DNA from: an uncultured bacterium
GTDB lineage: Bacteria > Bacillota > Clostridia > Lachnospirales > Lachnospiraceae
Reading direction: 5' to 3'
DNA length: 47,764 bases
NCBI GenBank assembly: GCA_945828315.1
Contig: CALZQA010000010.1
Coordinates: forward strand, 1 to 47,764
Of the stretch, positions 1 through 9,133 are shown one piece after another. Position 1 is the stretch's first letter. Each line of letters begins with the position of its first letter. The position numbers and the translations under genes were made by a program. The notes below the pieces were generated by a model, which saw only the letters and a list, made by a program, of their open reading frames with translations, did no database searches and was not told the origin of the DNA.

Positions 1-99
1 TAGAATTATTTAAAATATATAAATTTTTAACGATTCAGAGCAAAATCGAGCTGGGGTATGAACCGTTACAGATCATAAGAATTAGCGCAGGAGGCATAC

Positions 100-1245
100 A
101 TGAGCACGACATTACCGAAAAATGAACAGGGACTTCGCTTCGGCTATACGACGGGCAGCTGTGCCACAGCGGCGGCAGCGGCCGCTGCCCAGATGCTTCT
201 TTGTGGGGATGAAGTATCCACGGTGGATTTTATGACGCCGAAGGGAATCAAACTGCAGCTGGATATTGAACATATTACCAGGGAAGAGAACAGGGTGCGC
301 TGTGGGGTGAAAAAGGATGCCGGGGACGACCCGGATATAACGGATGGCATCTACATTTATGCAGTTGCAGAAATCTCTGATGAGCCGGGTGTGCAGATCG
401 AGGGAGGCATCGGTGTGGGACGTGTGACGCGTCCGGGACTGGATCAGCCGGTGGGAGCCTCCGCCGTCAATCATGTGCCGCGGGAGATGATCACGCGGGA
501 AGTGTCCCGGGTGATGGAGCATGCCCGTTATGATGGCGGTATCCGCATCACGATCGAGATTCCCGAAGGAGTTTCATTGGCGGCAAAGACCTTCAATCCG
601 AGGCTTGGCATTGAGGGCGGCATTTCGGTGCTCGGTACCAGCGGGATCGTGGAGCCGATGAGTGAGGAAGCGCTGAAGGCGACGATCCGCGCAGAGCTGT
701 CTGTGCGTCGCGCAGAAGGACATCAGGATGTGGTTTTAGTACCGGGTAATTACGGACTGGACTTTTTGAGAGAGAGAGCCATGAGCCGGGATAATCTGCA
801 AAATGGGAGCGCTTCTTTAAATTGTGAATTGCAGGAGGATCATAACATAGATGTAAACTCGGCGGTGAAATGCTCCAATTTTATTGGCGATGCGATCGAC
901 ATGGCAGCTGCGCTCGGATTTACGGAAGTATTGCTGGTCGGGCATATTGGAAAATTGATCAAGCTCACCGGTGGCATTTTTAACACCCATTCCAGACAGG
1001 CGGACGCACGCATTGATCTGCTCGTATCCGCCGGTGTGCGCGCGGATGTTCCGCAGGAGATCTTGAAGAAGCTTTATGATACGGTCACGACGGAGGATGC
1101 GCTGCGGATGCTGGACGAGCACCACATGTTGCGTCCGGTTATGGATGCGGTGAAAGAACGGATTGACTATTATCTGCGTCAGCGCGCAGGTGACAGGCTG
1201 GAGATCCGGGCAGTTTTGTTCTCCAATGTTTATGGGGAGTTGTGA
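100..1245 (+). CDS. cbiD: Cobalt-precorrin-5B C1-methyltransferase CbiD
   Basis: CbiD methylates C1 of cobalt-precorrin-5B using S-adenosylmethionine, in the cytoplasmic anaerobic corrin-ring pathway. The 381-residue length is normal for the family. The N-terminus has the family signature [12 protein letters not shown] at residues 15-26, and the glycine-rich [18 protein letters not shown] stretch in the middle is also typical. The start is ATG at 100 with AGGAGG ending five bases upstream. It is the first cobalamin gene visible, but only 99 bases lie upstream, so the promoter and any riboswitch or earlier genes (cbiK, cbiG) could be outside the window. The next reading frame begins within a few bases of its stop. 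Confidence 0.96.
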   Translation: MSTTLPKNEQGLRFGYTTGSCATAAAAAAAQMLLCGDEVSTVDFMTPKGIKLQLDIEHITREENRVRCGVKKDAGDDPDITDGIYIYAVAEISDEPGVQIEGGIGVGRVTRPGLDQPVGASAVNHVPREMITREVSRVMEHARYDGGIRITIEIPEGVSLAAKTFNPRLGIEGGISVLGTSGIVEPMSEEALKATIRAELSVRRAEGHQDVVLVPGNYGLDFLRERAMSRDNLQNGSASLNCELQEDHNIDVNSAVKCSNFIGDAIDMAAALGFTEVLLVGHIGKLIKLTGGIFNTHSRQADARIDLLVSAGVRADVPQEILKKLYDTVTTEDALRMLDEHHMLRPVMDAVKERIDYYLRQRAGDRLEIRAVLFSNVYGEL

Positions 1246-1253
1246 GGAGAAAA

Positions 1254-1538
1254 ATGGAATTCAAGAGAACTGACGGAACAGATAAAGACTTCATAGAAAA
1301 TTGCAGACTGCTGGATCAGGACCTTGACCGGCGAGTGGGGAGAGAGATCCAGCGGGAGAAATATAACGCCTATAACCAGCTGGACTGCCAGGCAAAGGAA
1401 GCCGGAGCTTTTCTCGGTGCGATCGCAAAGTCTCATCAGGAGACGAAAGAAAGCCTTGCTTTCATTGCAGGCGGGGAAACCGTTGTCCGGCTGACAGGAC
1501 ACGGAAAAGGCGGGCGCAATCAGGAGCTTGCACTGTGA
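1254..1538 (+). pseudogene. Chimeric remnant: GNAT acetyltransferase start joined to glycerate-kinase (MOFRL) fragment
   Basis: This 94-residue frame looks like two unrelated gene pieces joined in frame. Residues 1 to about 44 (to about base 1385) resemble the N-terminus of a GNAT acetyltransferase ([17 protein letters not shown] and what follows). The rest resembles an internal piece of a type-2 glycerate kinase of the MOFRL family ([20 protein letters not shown]), and stops immediately after that motif. Neither piece holds a complete fold: the GNAT part lacks the acetyl-CoA loop and the kinase part is about 50 residues of a normal 400 or more. ATG 1254 has GGAG a few bases upstream; an in-frame GTG at 1242 is also possible. 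It sits between cbiD and cbiL and probably marks an old deletion. It may still be translated. The family assignments are from recall of motifs, not a search. Confidence 0.6.
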
Positions 1539-1609
1539 ATGATGTTGCCGTTCTGCTGATCAAGAGGTAAAGAGGAACAGGTAACTGGTGAGAAATATGT
1601 ATCACATTG

Positions 1610-1618
1610 TGCTATAAT
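1610..1618 (+). promoter_or_regulatory. Extended -10 promoter before cbiL
   Basis: TGCTATAAT forms an extended -10 element 37 bases before the cbiL start. I see no good -35 hexamer at the right distance, which is tolerated by extended -10 promoters. It would start a transcription unit running from cbiL onward, separate from cbiD. Confidence 0.5.
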
Positions 1619-1654
1619 GTGTTATTGAATCACGGAGAAAGATGAGGAAGATCA

Positions 1655-2338
1655 ATGAATGCAATATTTTACGGCGTAGGTGTCGGACCGGGCGATCCGG
1701 AACTGCTCACCTTGAAGGCTGTTCGTATCATAGAGGAATGTGATGTGCTGGCGGTGCCGGGCAGAACAAAGGAAGACTCGGTTGCCTATGGCATTGCGCT
1801 GGCAGCCGTATCGGGAATCGCGCAAAAGGAAACTATCTGTATCCATATGCCCATGACAAAGGACGAAAAAAAGTTGAAAGAAAGCCATGAAAACGGAGCG
1901 GCACAGATTATCCGTCTGTTGGAACAGGGAAGATCTGTCGCATTTTTGACGCTCGGTGATCCGACGATCTATTCCACCTATTTATATCTGCAAAAACTCG
2001 TACAGGAGGCAGGATTTGAGACGGAGATCATCAGTGGTATTGCATCATTTCTGGCGGCCGGTGCGGCGTTAAATACCGGACTTGTGGAGAAAGAGCAGCA
2101 GCTCCACATTATTCCGTCTTCCTATGAGACCCGGGATGCGTTAGATCTGCCGGGCACAAAAGTGCTCATGAAGGCAGGAAAGAAAATGCCGCTTGTAAAG
2201 GAAGCAGTCGCCCGTATGGATGCAGATGTTTATATGGTGGAAAACTGTGGAATGGCCGGTGAGCGCATCTGCCGCGGCGCGGATGAAATACCGGAGGATG
2301 CAGGCTATTATTCTTTGATCATTTTGAAAGAAAAATAA
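1655..2338 (+). CDS. cbiL: Cobalt-factor II / precorrin-2 C20-methyltransferase CbiL
   Basis: CbiL adds a methyl group at C20 of cobalt-factor II from S-adenosylmethionine. The protein has the tetrapyrrole-methylase fold: the N-terminal GVGPGDPELLTLKA loop (residues 8-21), the LGDPTIYSTY motif in the middle, and the later SGIASFLAAGAALN region. The CDVLAVPG segment after the first strand is characteristic of the CobI/CbiL branch. The length (227 residues) is typical. The ATG at 1655 sits behind a weakly purine-rich stretch. A predicted extended -10 promoter lies just upstream, and 43 bases separate it from cbiF. Confidence 0.95.
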   Translation: MNAIFYGVGVGPGDPELLTLKAVRIIEECDVLAVPGRTKEDSVAYGIALAAVSGIAQKETICIHMPMTKDEKKLKESHENGAAQIIRLLEQGRSVAFLTLGDPTIYSTYLYLQKLVQEAGFETEIISGIASFLAAGAALNTGLVEKEQQLHIIPSSYETRDALDLPGTKVLMKAGKKMPLVKEAVARMDADVYMVENCGMAGERICRGADEIPEDAGYYSLIILKEK

Positions 2339-2381
2339 TTCGGGACCAATCATTTAGGATTAAATTTGCAGGAGACAGATA

Positions 2382-3140
2382 ATGGTACATTTTGTGGGCG
2401 CGGGCAGCGGGGCGCCGGATCTGATCACGCTGCGGGGAAAACGGCTTTTGGAGGAAGCGGATGTGATCATTTATGCCGGATCACTGGTGAATCCGCAGTT
2501 GCTGGAAGATAAAAAAGAAACTGCCATTGTTTACAACAGCGCGAAGATGACGCTGGAGGAAGTGCTGGCAGTTATGGAACAGGCAGAAAAAGATGGAAAG
2601 ACAACAGTTCGGCTGCATACGGGTGATCCCTGTCTGTACGGTGCGATCCGGGAGCAGATGGACGCGTTGGATGCGCGGGGGATCGACTATGACGATACGC
2701 CGGGCGTCAGTTCCTTTCAGGCGGCAGCAGCGGCACTCAACCTGGAGTATACGTTGCCGGATGTCTCTCAGAGCGTAGTCATCACCCGAATGGAGGGACG
2801 CACACCGGTGCCGCCAAAGGAGAGCATCGAATCCTTTGCGTCGCATGGGACAACGATGGTCATATTTTTAAGCACAGGCATGCTGGAGGAACTATCCGGG
2901 CGGTTGATCGCGGGCGGCTATGATAAGACCACTCCTGCGGCGATCGTCTATAAAGCGTCGTGGGAGGATGAGCAAAAATATGTATGTTCGGTGGAGACAC
3001 TGGCGCGGACTGCGCAGGAACACGGCATCACAAAAACAGCGCTGATCATCGTCGGCGATGTGGTCTCACAGAGCAGCTATTCGCGTTCGAAGCTGTATGA
3101 TCCCACATTTACGACGGAATTTCGGGAGGGAACATCGTGA
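2382..3140 (+). CDS. cbiF: Cobalt-precorrin-4 C11-methyltransferase CbiF
   Basis: CbiF methylates C11 of cobalt-precorrin-4. The 252-residue tetrapyrrole methylase shows the N-terminal GAGSGAPDLITLRG loop, the DVIIYAGSLVNPQLL segment that is diagnostic of CbiF/CobM, and the THTGDP-like motif (here HTGDPCLYGA). The ATG at 2382 follows AGGAGA at a good distance. Its final four bases overlap the GTG start of cbiH, so the two are probably translationally coupled. Confidence 0.96.
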   Translation: MVHFVGAGSGAPDLITLRGKRLLEEADVIIYAGSLVNPQLLEDKKETAIVYNSAKMTLEEVLAVMEQAEKDGKTTVRLHTGDPCLYGAIREQMDALDARGIDYDDTPGVSSFQAAAAALNLEYTLPDVSQSVVITRMEGRTPVPPKESIESFASHGTTMVIFLSTGMLEELSGRLIAGGYDKTTPAAIVYKASWEDEQKYVCSVETLARTAQEHGITKTALIIVGDVVSQSSYSRSKLYDPTFTTEFREGTS

Positions 3141-3865
3141 AGCAGTTATATATCGTGGGCATTGGTCCGGGTAAAAAAGAGGGCATGACCTTTGAGGCGG
3201 CGGAGGCACTCAGCCGCAGTGAATGTATCGTCGGTTATCACGTGTACACGGAGCTGGTGCAGGCGGATTTTCCGGAAAAAGAATATTACACGACACCGAT
3301 GACAAAAGAAGTGGACCGCTGCCGGGAAGCATTGGCATTGGCAGATACGGGAAAAACGGTGTCACTCATCTGCAGCGGAGACGCAGGTGTTTACGGTATG
3401 AGCGGACTGGTGTGGCAGCTGCACGGAGAATATCCGGATGTGGATATACAGGTCGTGGCCGGAGTGACGGCGGCGCTGGCAGGGGCAGCCGTGCTGGGTG
3501 CACCGTTGATCCATGATTTTGCTCTCATCAGTCTCAGTGACTTATTGACAAATTGGGAAAAGATTGAGAAGCGTCTGCTTTTGGCGGCGGAGGCAGATTT
3601 CGTGATCGTACTCTACAATCCATCCAGCAAAAAGCGCCATGATTATCTGAAAAAGGCATGTGACCTGATCCTTCAGCATCAGTCGCCGGAGACGGTATGC
3701 GGTCTGGTGGAAAATATCGGGCGCGAGGGTGAGCGTGCGAAGGTGCTGACATTGGCGCAGCTTCGAGAAGAAACCGTCAATATGTTTACGACCGTGTTTA
3801 TCGGCAACTCCCAGACGCGTTTGATCGACGGGAAAATGATGACGCCGAGAGGGTATACATTATGA
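3137..3865 (+). CDS. cbiH: Cobalt-precorrin-3 C17-methyltransferase CbiH
   Basis: CbiH catalyses C17 methylation with ring contraction of cobalt-factor III. At 242 residues it is the single-domain form, without the fused CbiG domain or the C-terminal iron-sulfur extension seen in some relatives. It shows GIGPGKKEGMTFEA at the N-terminus, SGDAGVYGM, and VVAGVTAALAGAAVLGAPL. The start is GTG at 3137 within a GTGA overlap with cbiF, with GGGAGGG upstream as ribosome site. It ends in an ATGA overlap with the next gene. No cbiG, which should supply the preceding lactone-opening step for ring processing, is found anywhere in the window. Confidence 0.95.
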   Translation: MKQLYIVGIGPGKKEGMTFEAAEALSRSECIVGYHVYTELVQADFPEKEYYTTPMTKEVDRCREALALADTGKTVSLICSGDAGVYGMSGLVWQLHGEYPDVDIQVVAGVTAALAGAAVLGAPLIHDFALISLSDLLTNWEKIEKRLLLAAEADFVIVLYNPSSKKRHDYLKKACDLILQHQSPETVCGLVENIGREGERAKVLTLAQLREETVNMFTTVFIGNSQTRLIDGKMMTPRGYTL

Positions 3866-5928
3866 TCTATAAAAAAAGAATCGTTATTTTTGCAGGAACA
3901 ACAGAGGGTCGTCTGCTGGCGGAACGCCTGGCAGCATCCGGTGTGGAGGTCACAGCCTGTGTGGCGACGGAATACGGCGAGAAGCTGATACCGGAACAGC
4001 CCTGCTTGCAGGTGCACAGCGGGCGGATGGACGCGGAGAAAATGACAGACTTTTTACAGCAGAAAATGCCGTATCTTGTTGTGGACGCGACACATCCCTA
4101 TGCACAGGTCGTTTCTGAGACAGTAAAAAAGGTATGTGAGGAATTGCATATGGAATATGTGCGCCTCCTGCGCCCGGCAGGTGCAGCGCTTCCCGCGGAT
4201 GAGCGGATTCATTTCGTGCAGAATGCAAAGGCGGCAGCAGAGCTGGCAGAGCAAATGTCCGGGAACATTTTTCTGACAACGGGCAGCAAGGAACTGGCGG
4301 TATTCATTCAAATAATCAGTGATTTTTCGCGGCTGTATGCGCGAGTGCTGTCTACGGAGGAAACATTTGAGATATGTAAAGAACTGGGCTTTGAGGGAAA
4401 GCAGCTCATCTGTATGCAGGGACCGTTCTCAGAGGATCTGAACCGGGCAATGTATGCCCATGTGGATGCGAAGATCCTGGTGACAAAGGAATCCGGTGAT
4501 GTGGGCGGATTTTCAGATAAGATGCAGGCGGCATTGGCGCTTGGCATGCAATGTATTGTGATCCAAAGACCGAAGGAGCAGGGGCTGACCTTTGAGCAGG
4601 TATGCGAGCGGCTTGGCGTGACAGGGACTGACAGCCGCGCGTCAGGAATCCTGTCGCTTGTCGGCACCGGCATGGGTACGCCGGAGCAGATGACCTTGGA
4701 AGCGCGTCATGTACTGGAACAGGCACAGGTGATCTTCGGGGCAAAACGGATGCTGGATGCTGTGCATGAATTTCCGGCACAGAAGGTATGTGAGTATCGC
4801 AGGGAACAGATCGCTGCGTATTTGTGTGAGCATCCACAGCTTACACAGGCAGCAGTCGTGTTTTCCGGTGATGTGGGCTTTTACAGCGGCGCAGATAGCT
4901 TTGGGAAGTGTCTGGACTGTGGAGAAAAAAACTGGAATGTGAGCCGGATCGCAGGAATATCTTCGGTCAATTATTTTGCGGCGAAGCTGGGCGTGGCATG
5001 GCAGGATGTGAAACTATGCAGTGTGCATGGAAGAGATACGGATCTGCTGAAACAGATCACGGAAAATAAAAAGGTCTTTTCGCTATTCAATGGCGGAGAA
5101 CAACTGACGGAACTGGCAGGGCAGCTGCATGACAACGGACTGGATCATGTCCGGCTGTCTGCGGGATTTGATCTTGGCTATGAGACAGAGGAGATCTGGC
5201 AGGGAAGCGTCAGAGAATTCCTGAGTCGTCCGGTACGGACAGGGCTTTGTGTTGCACTGTTTGAAAATGTCGATGTGAACAACCAGAAGAGTGTTGATAC
5301 TGGGGATGTATCATTGCAAAAAGATAATGGGCGCCCAACGACCGGGAATCTGCCGGATGCATTATTTGAGCGTGGTGCTGTGCCTTTGACAAAAGAAGAG
5401 ATCCGGGCAGTGGCGCTTTCAAAGCTGCGCCTGACTGCGGATGCGATTTGCTACGATATCGGGGCAGGCACCGGAGGCATGACGATGGATATGGCGCGCT
5501 ATGTGCCGAACGGAACCATCATTGCCTTTGAAAGAAATGCGGAAGCCTGTGAACTGATCCGGGCAAATGCCGCGAGACTTTCTGCCAGGCAGGTGACAGT
5601 CGTGCAGGGCAGTGCACCGGAGATCCTGGAGGGGTATGAGATGCCTACGCATGCGTTTATCGGCGGCAGCGGAGGCAGGCTGCATGAAATCGTAGAATTA
5701 CTGTTGGAAAAGAACCCGTGCATGCGAATCGTGATCGATGCGGTCACACTGGAAACAGTGAGTGAGGCAAATGCGCTTTTGAAAACACTTCCGGTGAAAG
5801 ATGTGGACATCGTTTCCGTCACGGTGGCAAAGGCAAAGAGTGCAGGAGCATATCATCTGATGGAGAGCATGAATCCGGTATATATATTTTCGTTTACAGG
5901 AGATGGAGAAAATAAATGGAACAAATAA
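3862..5928 (+). CDS. cbiJET: CbiJ-CbiE-CbiT triple-fusion protein
   Basis: One 688-residue protein appears to carry three consecutive activities. Residues 5-252 match cobalt-precorrin-6A reductase CbiJ (AGTTEGRLLAERLAASGVE; VVDATHPYA; TTGSKEL). Residues 263-470 match the C5-methylase CbiE (VGTGMGTPEQMTLEA; FSGDVGFYSGA). After a linker of about 25 residues (471-496), residues 497-680 match the C15-methylase and decarboxylase CbiT, with the S-adenosylmethionine loop DIGAGTGGM at 532-540 and FIGGSGG downstream. CbiE-CbiT fusions (CobL-like) are well known; the added reductase at the front is less usual as far as I recall. The gene starts in an ATGA overlap with cbiH and overlaps cbiA by 13 bases. 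I see no frameshift, and each domain has its glycine-rich motif. Confidence 0.93.
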   Translation: MIYKKRIVIFAGTTEGRLLAERLAASGVEVTACVATEYGEKLIPEQPCLQVHSGRMDAEKMTDFLQQKMPYLVVDATHPYAQVVSETVKKVCEELHMEYVRLLRPAGAALPADERIHFVQNAKAAAELAEQMSGNIFLTTGSKELAVFIQIISDFSRLYARVLSTEETFEICKELGFEGKQLICMQGPFSEDLNRAMYAHVDAKILVTKESGDVGGFSDKMQAALALGMQCIVIQRPKEQGLTFEQVCERLGVTGTDSRASGILSLVGTGMGTPEQMTLEARHVLEQAQVIFGAKRMLDAVHEFPAQKVCEYRREQIAAYLCEHPQLTQAAVVFSGDVGFYSGADSFGKCLDCGEKNWNVSRIAGISSVNYFAAKLGVAWQDVKLCSVHGRDTDLLKQITENKKVFSLFNGGEQLTELAGQLHDNGLDHVRLSAGFDLGYETEEIWQGSVREFLSRPVRTGLCVALFENVDVNNQKSVDTGDVSLQKDNGRPTTGNLPDALFERGAVPLTKEEIRAVALSKLRLTADAICYDIGAGTGGMTMDMARYVPNGTIIAFERNAEACELIRANAARLSARQVTVVQGSAPEILEGYEMPTHAFIGGSGGRLHEIVELLLEKNPCMRIVIDAVTLETVSEANALLKTLPVKDVDIVSVTVAKAKSAGAYHLMESMNPVYIFSFTGDGENKWNK

Positions 5929-7265
5929 TACCGCGTCTGGTTCTTGCAGCGCCCCACAGCGGCAGCGGAAAGACGATGATCACGATGGGGCTGCTGGCAG
6001 CTTTTCAAAAACGAGGTGTAAAGCTGGCATCATATAAATGCGGACCTGATTACATTGACCCGATGTTTCACGGCCGGGTGCTGGGGATCCCGACGAGAAA
6101 TCTGGACACTTATTTTACAGATGCGGATACAACGCGGATGCTGTTTGTGCAGGGACAGACAGAAGAGACGGAGCTTTCGTTGATCGAGGGTGTGATGGGC
6201 TATTATGACGGTGCGGGGCTTGCTACGGAGATCGGTTCCACCTATGAACTGGCAAACGTATTGGAGGCTCCGGTGGTGCTGATCATTGATGCCGCGGGTA
6301 TGAGTCTGTCGGCGGTGGCAGTCCTGAAGGGTTTTCTGGAGTATCGTGAGCTTAACCGGATCAAAGGGGTATTATTTAATCGCATGTCCAAACAGGTGTA
6401 TGAGGAGATCCGACCGGAGGTGGAATTGCTTGGCGTTTGTCCTCTCGGCTATGTGCCACGCCTTTCAGACATGGAGCTTCCGAGCCGCCATCTGGGGCTG
6501 GTGACTCCGGGGGAATTGTGTGATCTGAGAGCATATACCGAAAAACTTGCGGAGCGTATCGAGGAAACCGTTGATCTTGACGCTTTGTTTGCAGTTGCGC
6601 AAAATGCACCTGAGCTAACATGGAATCCTGTAACGCTGCCGAAGCTTTCCCAAACGCTACACGTTTCCGTTGCAAGGGATGAGGCGTTCTGCTTTTTGTA
6701 TGAGGACAATCTAAAATATTTGCGTGAGATCGGTGCGAAGGTGCAGTTTTTTTCACCATTACATGACACGAAGTTACCGGAGGAGACGGACGTGCTGCTT
6801 TTGACCGGCGGTTATCCGGAACTGTATGCGCGGGAACTATCTGAAAATGAGGTGATGCGCCGTTCAATCCGAGGGGCGCTGGAAAACGGCGTATACGCGC
6901 TGGCAGAGTGCGGCGGCTTTCTGTATCTGACAGAGCAATTAGAGGATATGAAGGGGCATTCGTATCCGATGGCAGGATGGATTCCGGCAAAAGCTTTTCA
7001 GACGAAAAAACTGGGGCGGTTCGGTTATATTGAGTTGACACCTCAGCCGGGCGGTGCGCAGATCCGCGGACATGAATTTCACTATTTTGACACGACGGAT
7101 AATGGCAGCGATTTTATTGCCAGAAAGCCATTCCGTGATGTAAGCTGGAAATGTATGCATGCGTCCGAGCGTGGACTCATCGGTTTCCCGCATTTGTATT
7201 ATTACAGCAATCCGACATTTCTGGCAGAGCGATTGGAACAGTACATCGAGGTGTGCGGAAAGTAA
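5916..7265 (+). CDS. cbiA: Cobyrinate a,c-diamide synthase CbiA
   Basis: CbiA uses ATP and glutamine to amidate the a and c side chains of cobyrinate. The N-terminal dethiobiotin-synthetase-like domain has the P-loop AAPHSGSGKT at residues 11-20 and SYKCGPDYIDPMFH. The C-terminal class-I glutamine amidotransferase domain carries the nucleophile Cys332 in ALAECGGFLYLTE and the histidine-rich GHEFHYFDT segment. The length of 449 residues is normal. The start ATG lies inside the end of cbiJET with GGAG a few bases before it. The stop is followed 50 bases later by the probable cobT start. Confidence 0.96.
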   Translation: MEQIIPRLVLAAPHSGSGKTMITMGLLAAFQKRGVKLASYKCGPDYIDPMFHGRVLGIPTRNLDTYFTDADTTRMLFVQGQTEETELSLIEGVMGYYDGAGLATEIGSTYELANVLEAPVVLIIDAAGMSLSAVAVLKGFLEYRELNRIKGVLFNRMSKQVYEEIRPEVELLGVCPLGYVPRLSDMELPSRHLGLVTPGELCDLRAYTEKLAERIEETVDLDALFAVAQNAPELTWNPVTLPKLSQTLHVSVARDEAFCFLYEDNLKYLREIGAKVQFFSPLHDTKLPEETDVLLLTGGYPELYARELSENEVMRRSIRGALENGVYALAECGGFLYLTEQLEDMKGHSYPMAGWIPAKAFQTKKLGRFGYIELTPQPGGAQIRGHEFHYFDTTDNGSDFIARKPFRDVSWKCMHASERGLIGFPHLYYYSNPTFLAERLEQYIEVCGK

Positions 7266-7317
7266 TAAGAACCATCGGGCGGCGATGTCTGGTGAAGAAA
7301 AAAGGTGTAGCAGAAAG

Positions 7318-8433
7318 ATGTCAGATGAATTATATTTGGAACAGACAATAAATAAAATACAGCCCATAGATGAGATGAGCCGTAGGGCGTGTCTGAAGAG
7401 TTGGGATCAGATGGGAAAGCCCTTGCACAGTCTCGGCAAATTGGAGACACTATGGGCACAGCTGGCGGGAATTCAGCGGACCGTGCATCCGTCAGTGAAA
7501 AAACGTGGACTTGTGGTCATGTGTGCGGACAACGGAGTTGTTGCGGAGGGTGTCACACAGACCGGACAGGAAGTCACGGCGATCGTGGCGGAGAATTTCT
7601 TTGATGACCTGACCTGCACCTCTCTCTTATGTAAAAAAAATAATTGTGATCAGTTCATTGTCGATATCGGTATGGTATCCGATACACCGCGCACGATCCG
7701 GCGGAAGATCGCTTACGGTACAAAAAACATGACAAAAGAACCGGCGATGACACGTGAGGAGGCGTTGGAGGCGTTGCGCGTAGGAATCGAGATGGCAGAA
7801 CAGTTAAAGAAAGAAGGCTGTCAGATCCTTGCGACCGGAGAGATGGGCATCGGAAATACAACGACAAGCAGTGCCGTGACAGCGGTCTTATTAAAGAATA
7901 TCATCTTACGGGGGCGGTCAAATGAAAACGTCACTCATATAGACGCTTGTGTGGAAGCGGTGACCGGGTGTGGTGCAGGACTTTCCGATGAAGGGCTGGA
8001 GCGAAAAAAAGAAGCGATCCGGCGCGCGATAACGATCAATCAGCCGGATCCGGCAGATCCGATTGATGTGCTGGCGAAAGTGGGCGGTTTCGATCTGGCG
8101 GGACTTGCAGGCGTGTTTCTTGGAGGTGCGGCGGCGGGACTTCCGGTCGTGATCGACGGATTTATTTCTCTGGCGGCGGCACTTTTGGCAGCTCGTATCG
8201 CACCGGGGTGTGCAGCGTACATGATCCCGTCACATCAGTCAAAGGAGCCGGGTGCAAAACTGATTTTGGAGGCGCTTCATCTGGAGCCGGGACTTTGCAT
8301 GGACATGTGTCTGGGCGAGGGTTCCGGAGCGGTGGCACTTCTGCCGTTTTTGGATATGGCGGCGGAGATCTATGAGCATATGGGGACTTTCAATGACATC
8401 CATGTGGAGGCGTACGAGGATTTTCAGGTATGA
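7318..8433 (+). CDS. cobT: Nicotinate-nucleotide:dimethylbenzimidazole phosphoribosyltransferase CobT
   Basis: CobT makes alpha-ribazole phosphate, the activated lower ligand of cobalamin. Visible family motifs are ADNGVVAEGVTQTGQ near the N-terminus, GEMGIGNTTTSSAV in the middle, and LGEGSGAVALLPFLDMA at the end, where the glutamate is the expected catalytic base. I chose ATG 7318 (371 residues, about the normal length) because AAAGGTG lies ten bases upstream. An open frame continues upstream into cbiA, and ATG 7285 is an alternative, but that extra sequence is a shadow of cbiA. The stop overlaps cobU by four bases. The presence of CobT suggests a benzimidazole lower ligand. Confidence 0.94.
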   Translation: MSDELYLEQTINKIQPIDEMSRRACLKSWDQMGKPLHSLGKLETLWAQLAGIQRTVHPSVKKRGLVVMCADNGVVAEGVTQTGQEVTAIVAENFFDDLTCTSLLCKKNNCDQFIVDIGMVSDTPRTIRRKIAYGTKNMTKEPAMTREEALEALRVGIEMAEQLKKEGCQILATGEMGIGNTTTSSAVTAVLLKNIILRGRSNENVTHIDACVEAVTGCGAGLSDEGLERKKEAIRRAITINQPDPADPIDVLAKVGGFDLAGLAGVFLGGAAAGLPVVIDGFISLAAALLAARIAPGCAAYMIPSHQSKEPGAKLILEALHLEPGLCMDMCLGEGSGAVALLPFLDMAAEIYEHMGTFNDIHVEAYEDFQV

Positions 8434-8966
8434 TGATATTTGTCTTTGGCGGCAGCGGCAGCGGAAAATCAGAATATGCAGAACAGCGGATCCTGGAGGC
8501 TGGAGAAATGCCGCGCTACTATGTGGCGACGATGGAACCCTTCGGTGAGGAAGGAAAAAAGCGGATTGAAAGACACCGAAAGCTGCGCGCCGGAAAAGGA
8601 TTTACGACCGTGGAATGTGCAATGCATTTAGAAGGGCTGCTTTTGTCGGAAAAAGGTGCGGTGCTTTTAGAGGATCTGTCTAATTTGCTTGCCAATGAGA
8701 TCTGGTCGGAAAACGGCAGAGGATGGTCGCAAGATCTGGCGGAGGCTATCTGCCGGCGCATCAAAGATATTTCTGACGAACAACATTTACTGGTAGTCGT
8801 CGGCAACGACATTCACCGGGACGGTGAGGCGCAGACACCGGAGATGGAGCAGTACGCGTCTTTGCTCGCCGAATGTCAGACACGTCTTGTGGCGCTGGCT
8901 GATGAGGTGGTGGAGGTCGTGTGTGGGATACCAATCACGTTGTCTTATACCGTGGAAGCAAATTGA
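8430..8966 (+). CDS. cobU: Adenosylcobinamide kinase / adenosylcobinamide-phosphate guanylyltransferase CobU
   Basis: CobU phosphorylates adenosylcobinamide and then attaches GMP, giving the nucleotide-activated intermediate for CobS. The P-loop FGGSGSGKSEYAE is at residues 5-17. RIERHRKLR provides the conserved histidine region used for guanylylation. LLEDLSNLLANEIW and the closing DEVVEVVCGIPI are typical of the clostridial form. The length (178 residues) is normal. It begins in an ATGA overlap with cobT. Downstream the otherwise compact operon is broken by about 560 bases of AT-rich sequence before cobS. Confidence 0.93.
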   Translation: MMIFVFGGSGSGKSEYAEQRILEAGEMPRYYVATMEPFGEEGKKRIERHRKLRAGKGFTTVECAMHLEGLLLSEKGAVLLEDLSNLLANEIWSENGRGWSQDLAEAICRRIKDISDEQHLLVVVGNDIHRDGEAQTPEMEQYASLLAECQTRLVALADEVVEVVCGIPITLSYTVEAN

Positions 8967-9133
8967 TTGTTGAATTTACGTAAATGAGTGAGGAATGGTT
9001 GGATTTTATGATTGCCTGTTGAATGGGGAAAGCGCATAATTATGATATATAGAAACTCTTATGGCTGATGATGCGATAAAAAAACAGCAACAGCATTGAA
9101 TACCTTATTTTTTTGAAAGGATGTGATGATATT
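8967..9133 (+). other. AT-rich gap after cobU
   Basis: No convincing gene is seen here. The base composition becomes noticeably more AT-rich than the flanking cob genes. A 12-codon frame at about 8992 is too short to support. The stretch appears to belong to the same inserted segment as the two small ORFs that follow. Confidence 0.5.

Noticed and set aside
1-99. Cobalamin riboswitch before cbiD, cbiL or the hem operon
   Set aside because: I find no B12-box-like motif, and the gaps (99, 116 and 105 bases) are too short for a full riboswitch; one could lie upstream of the window.
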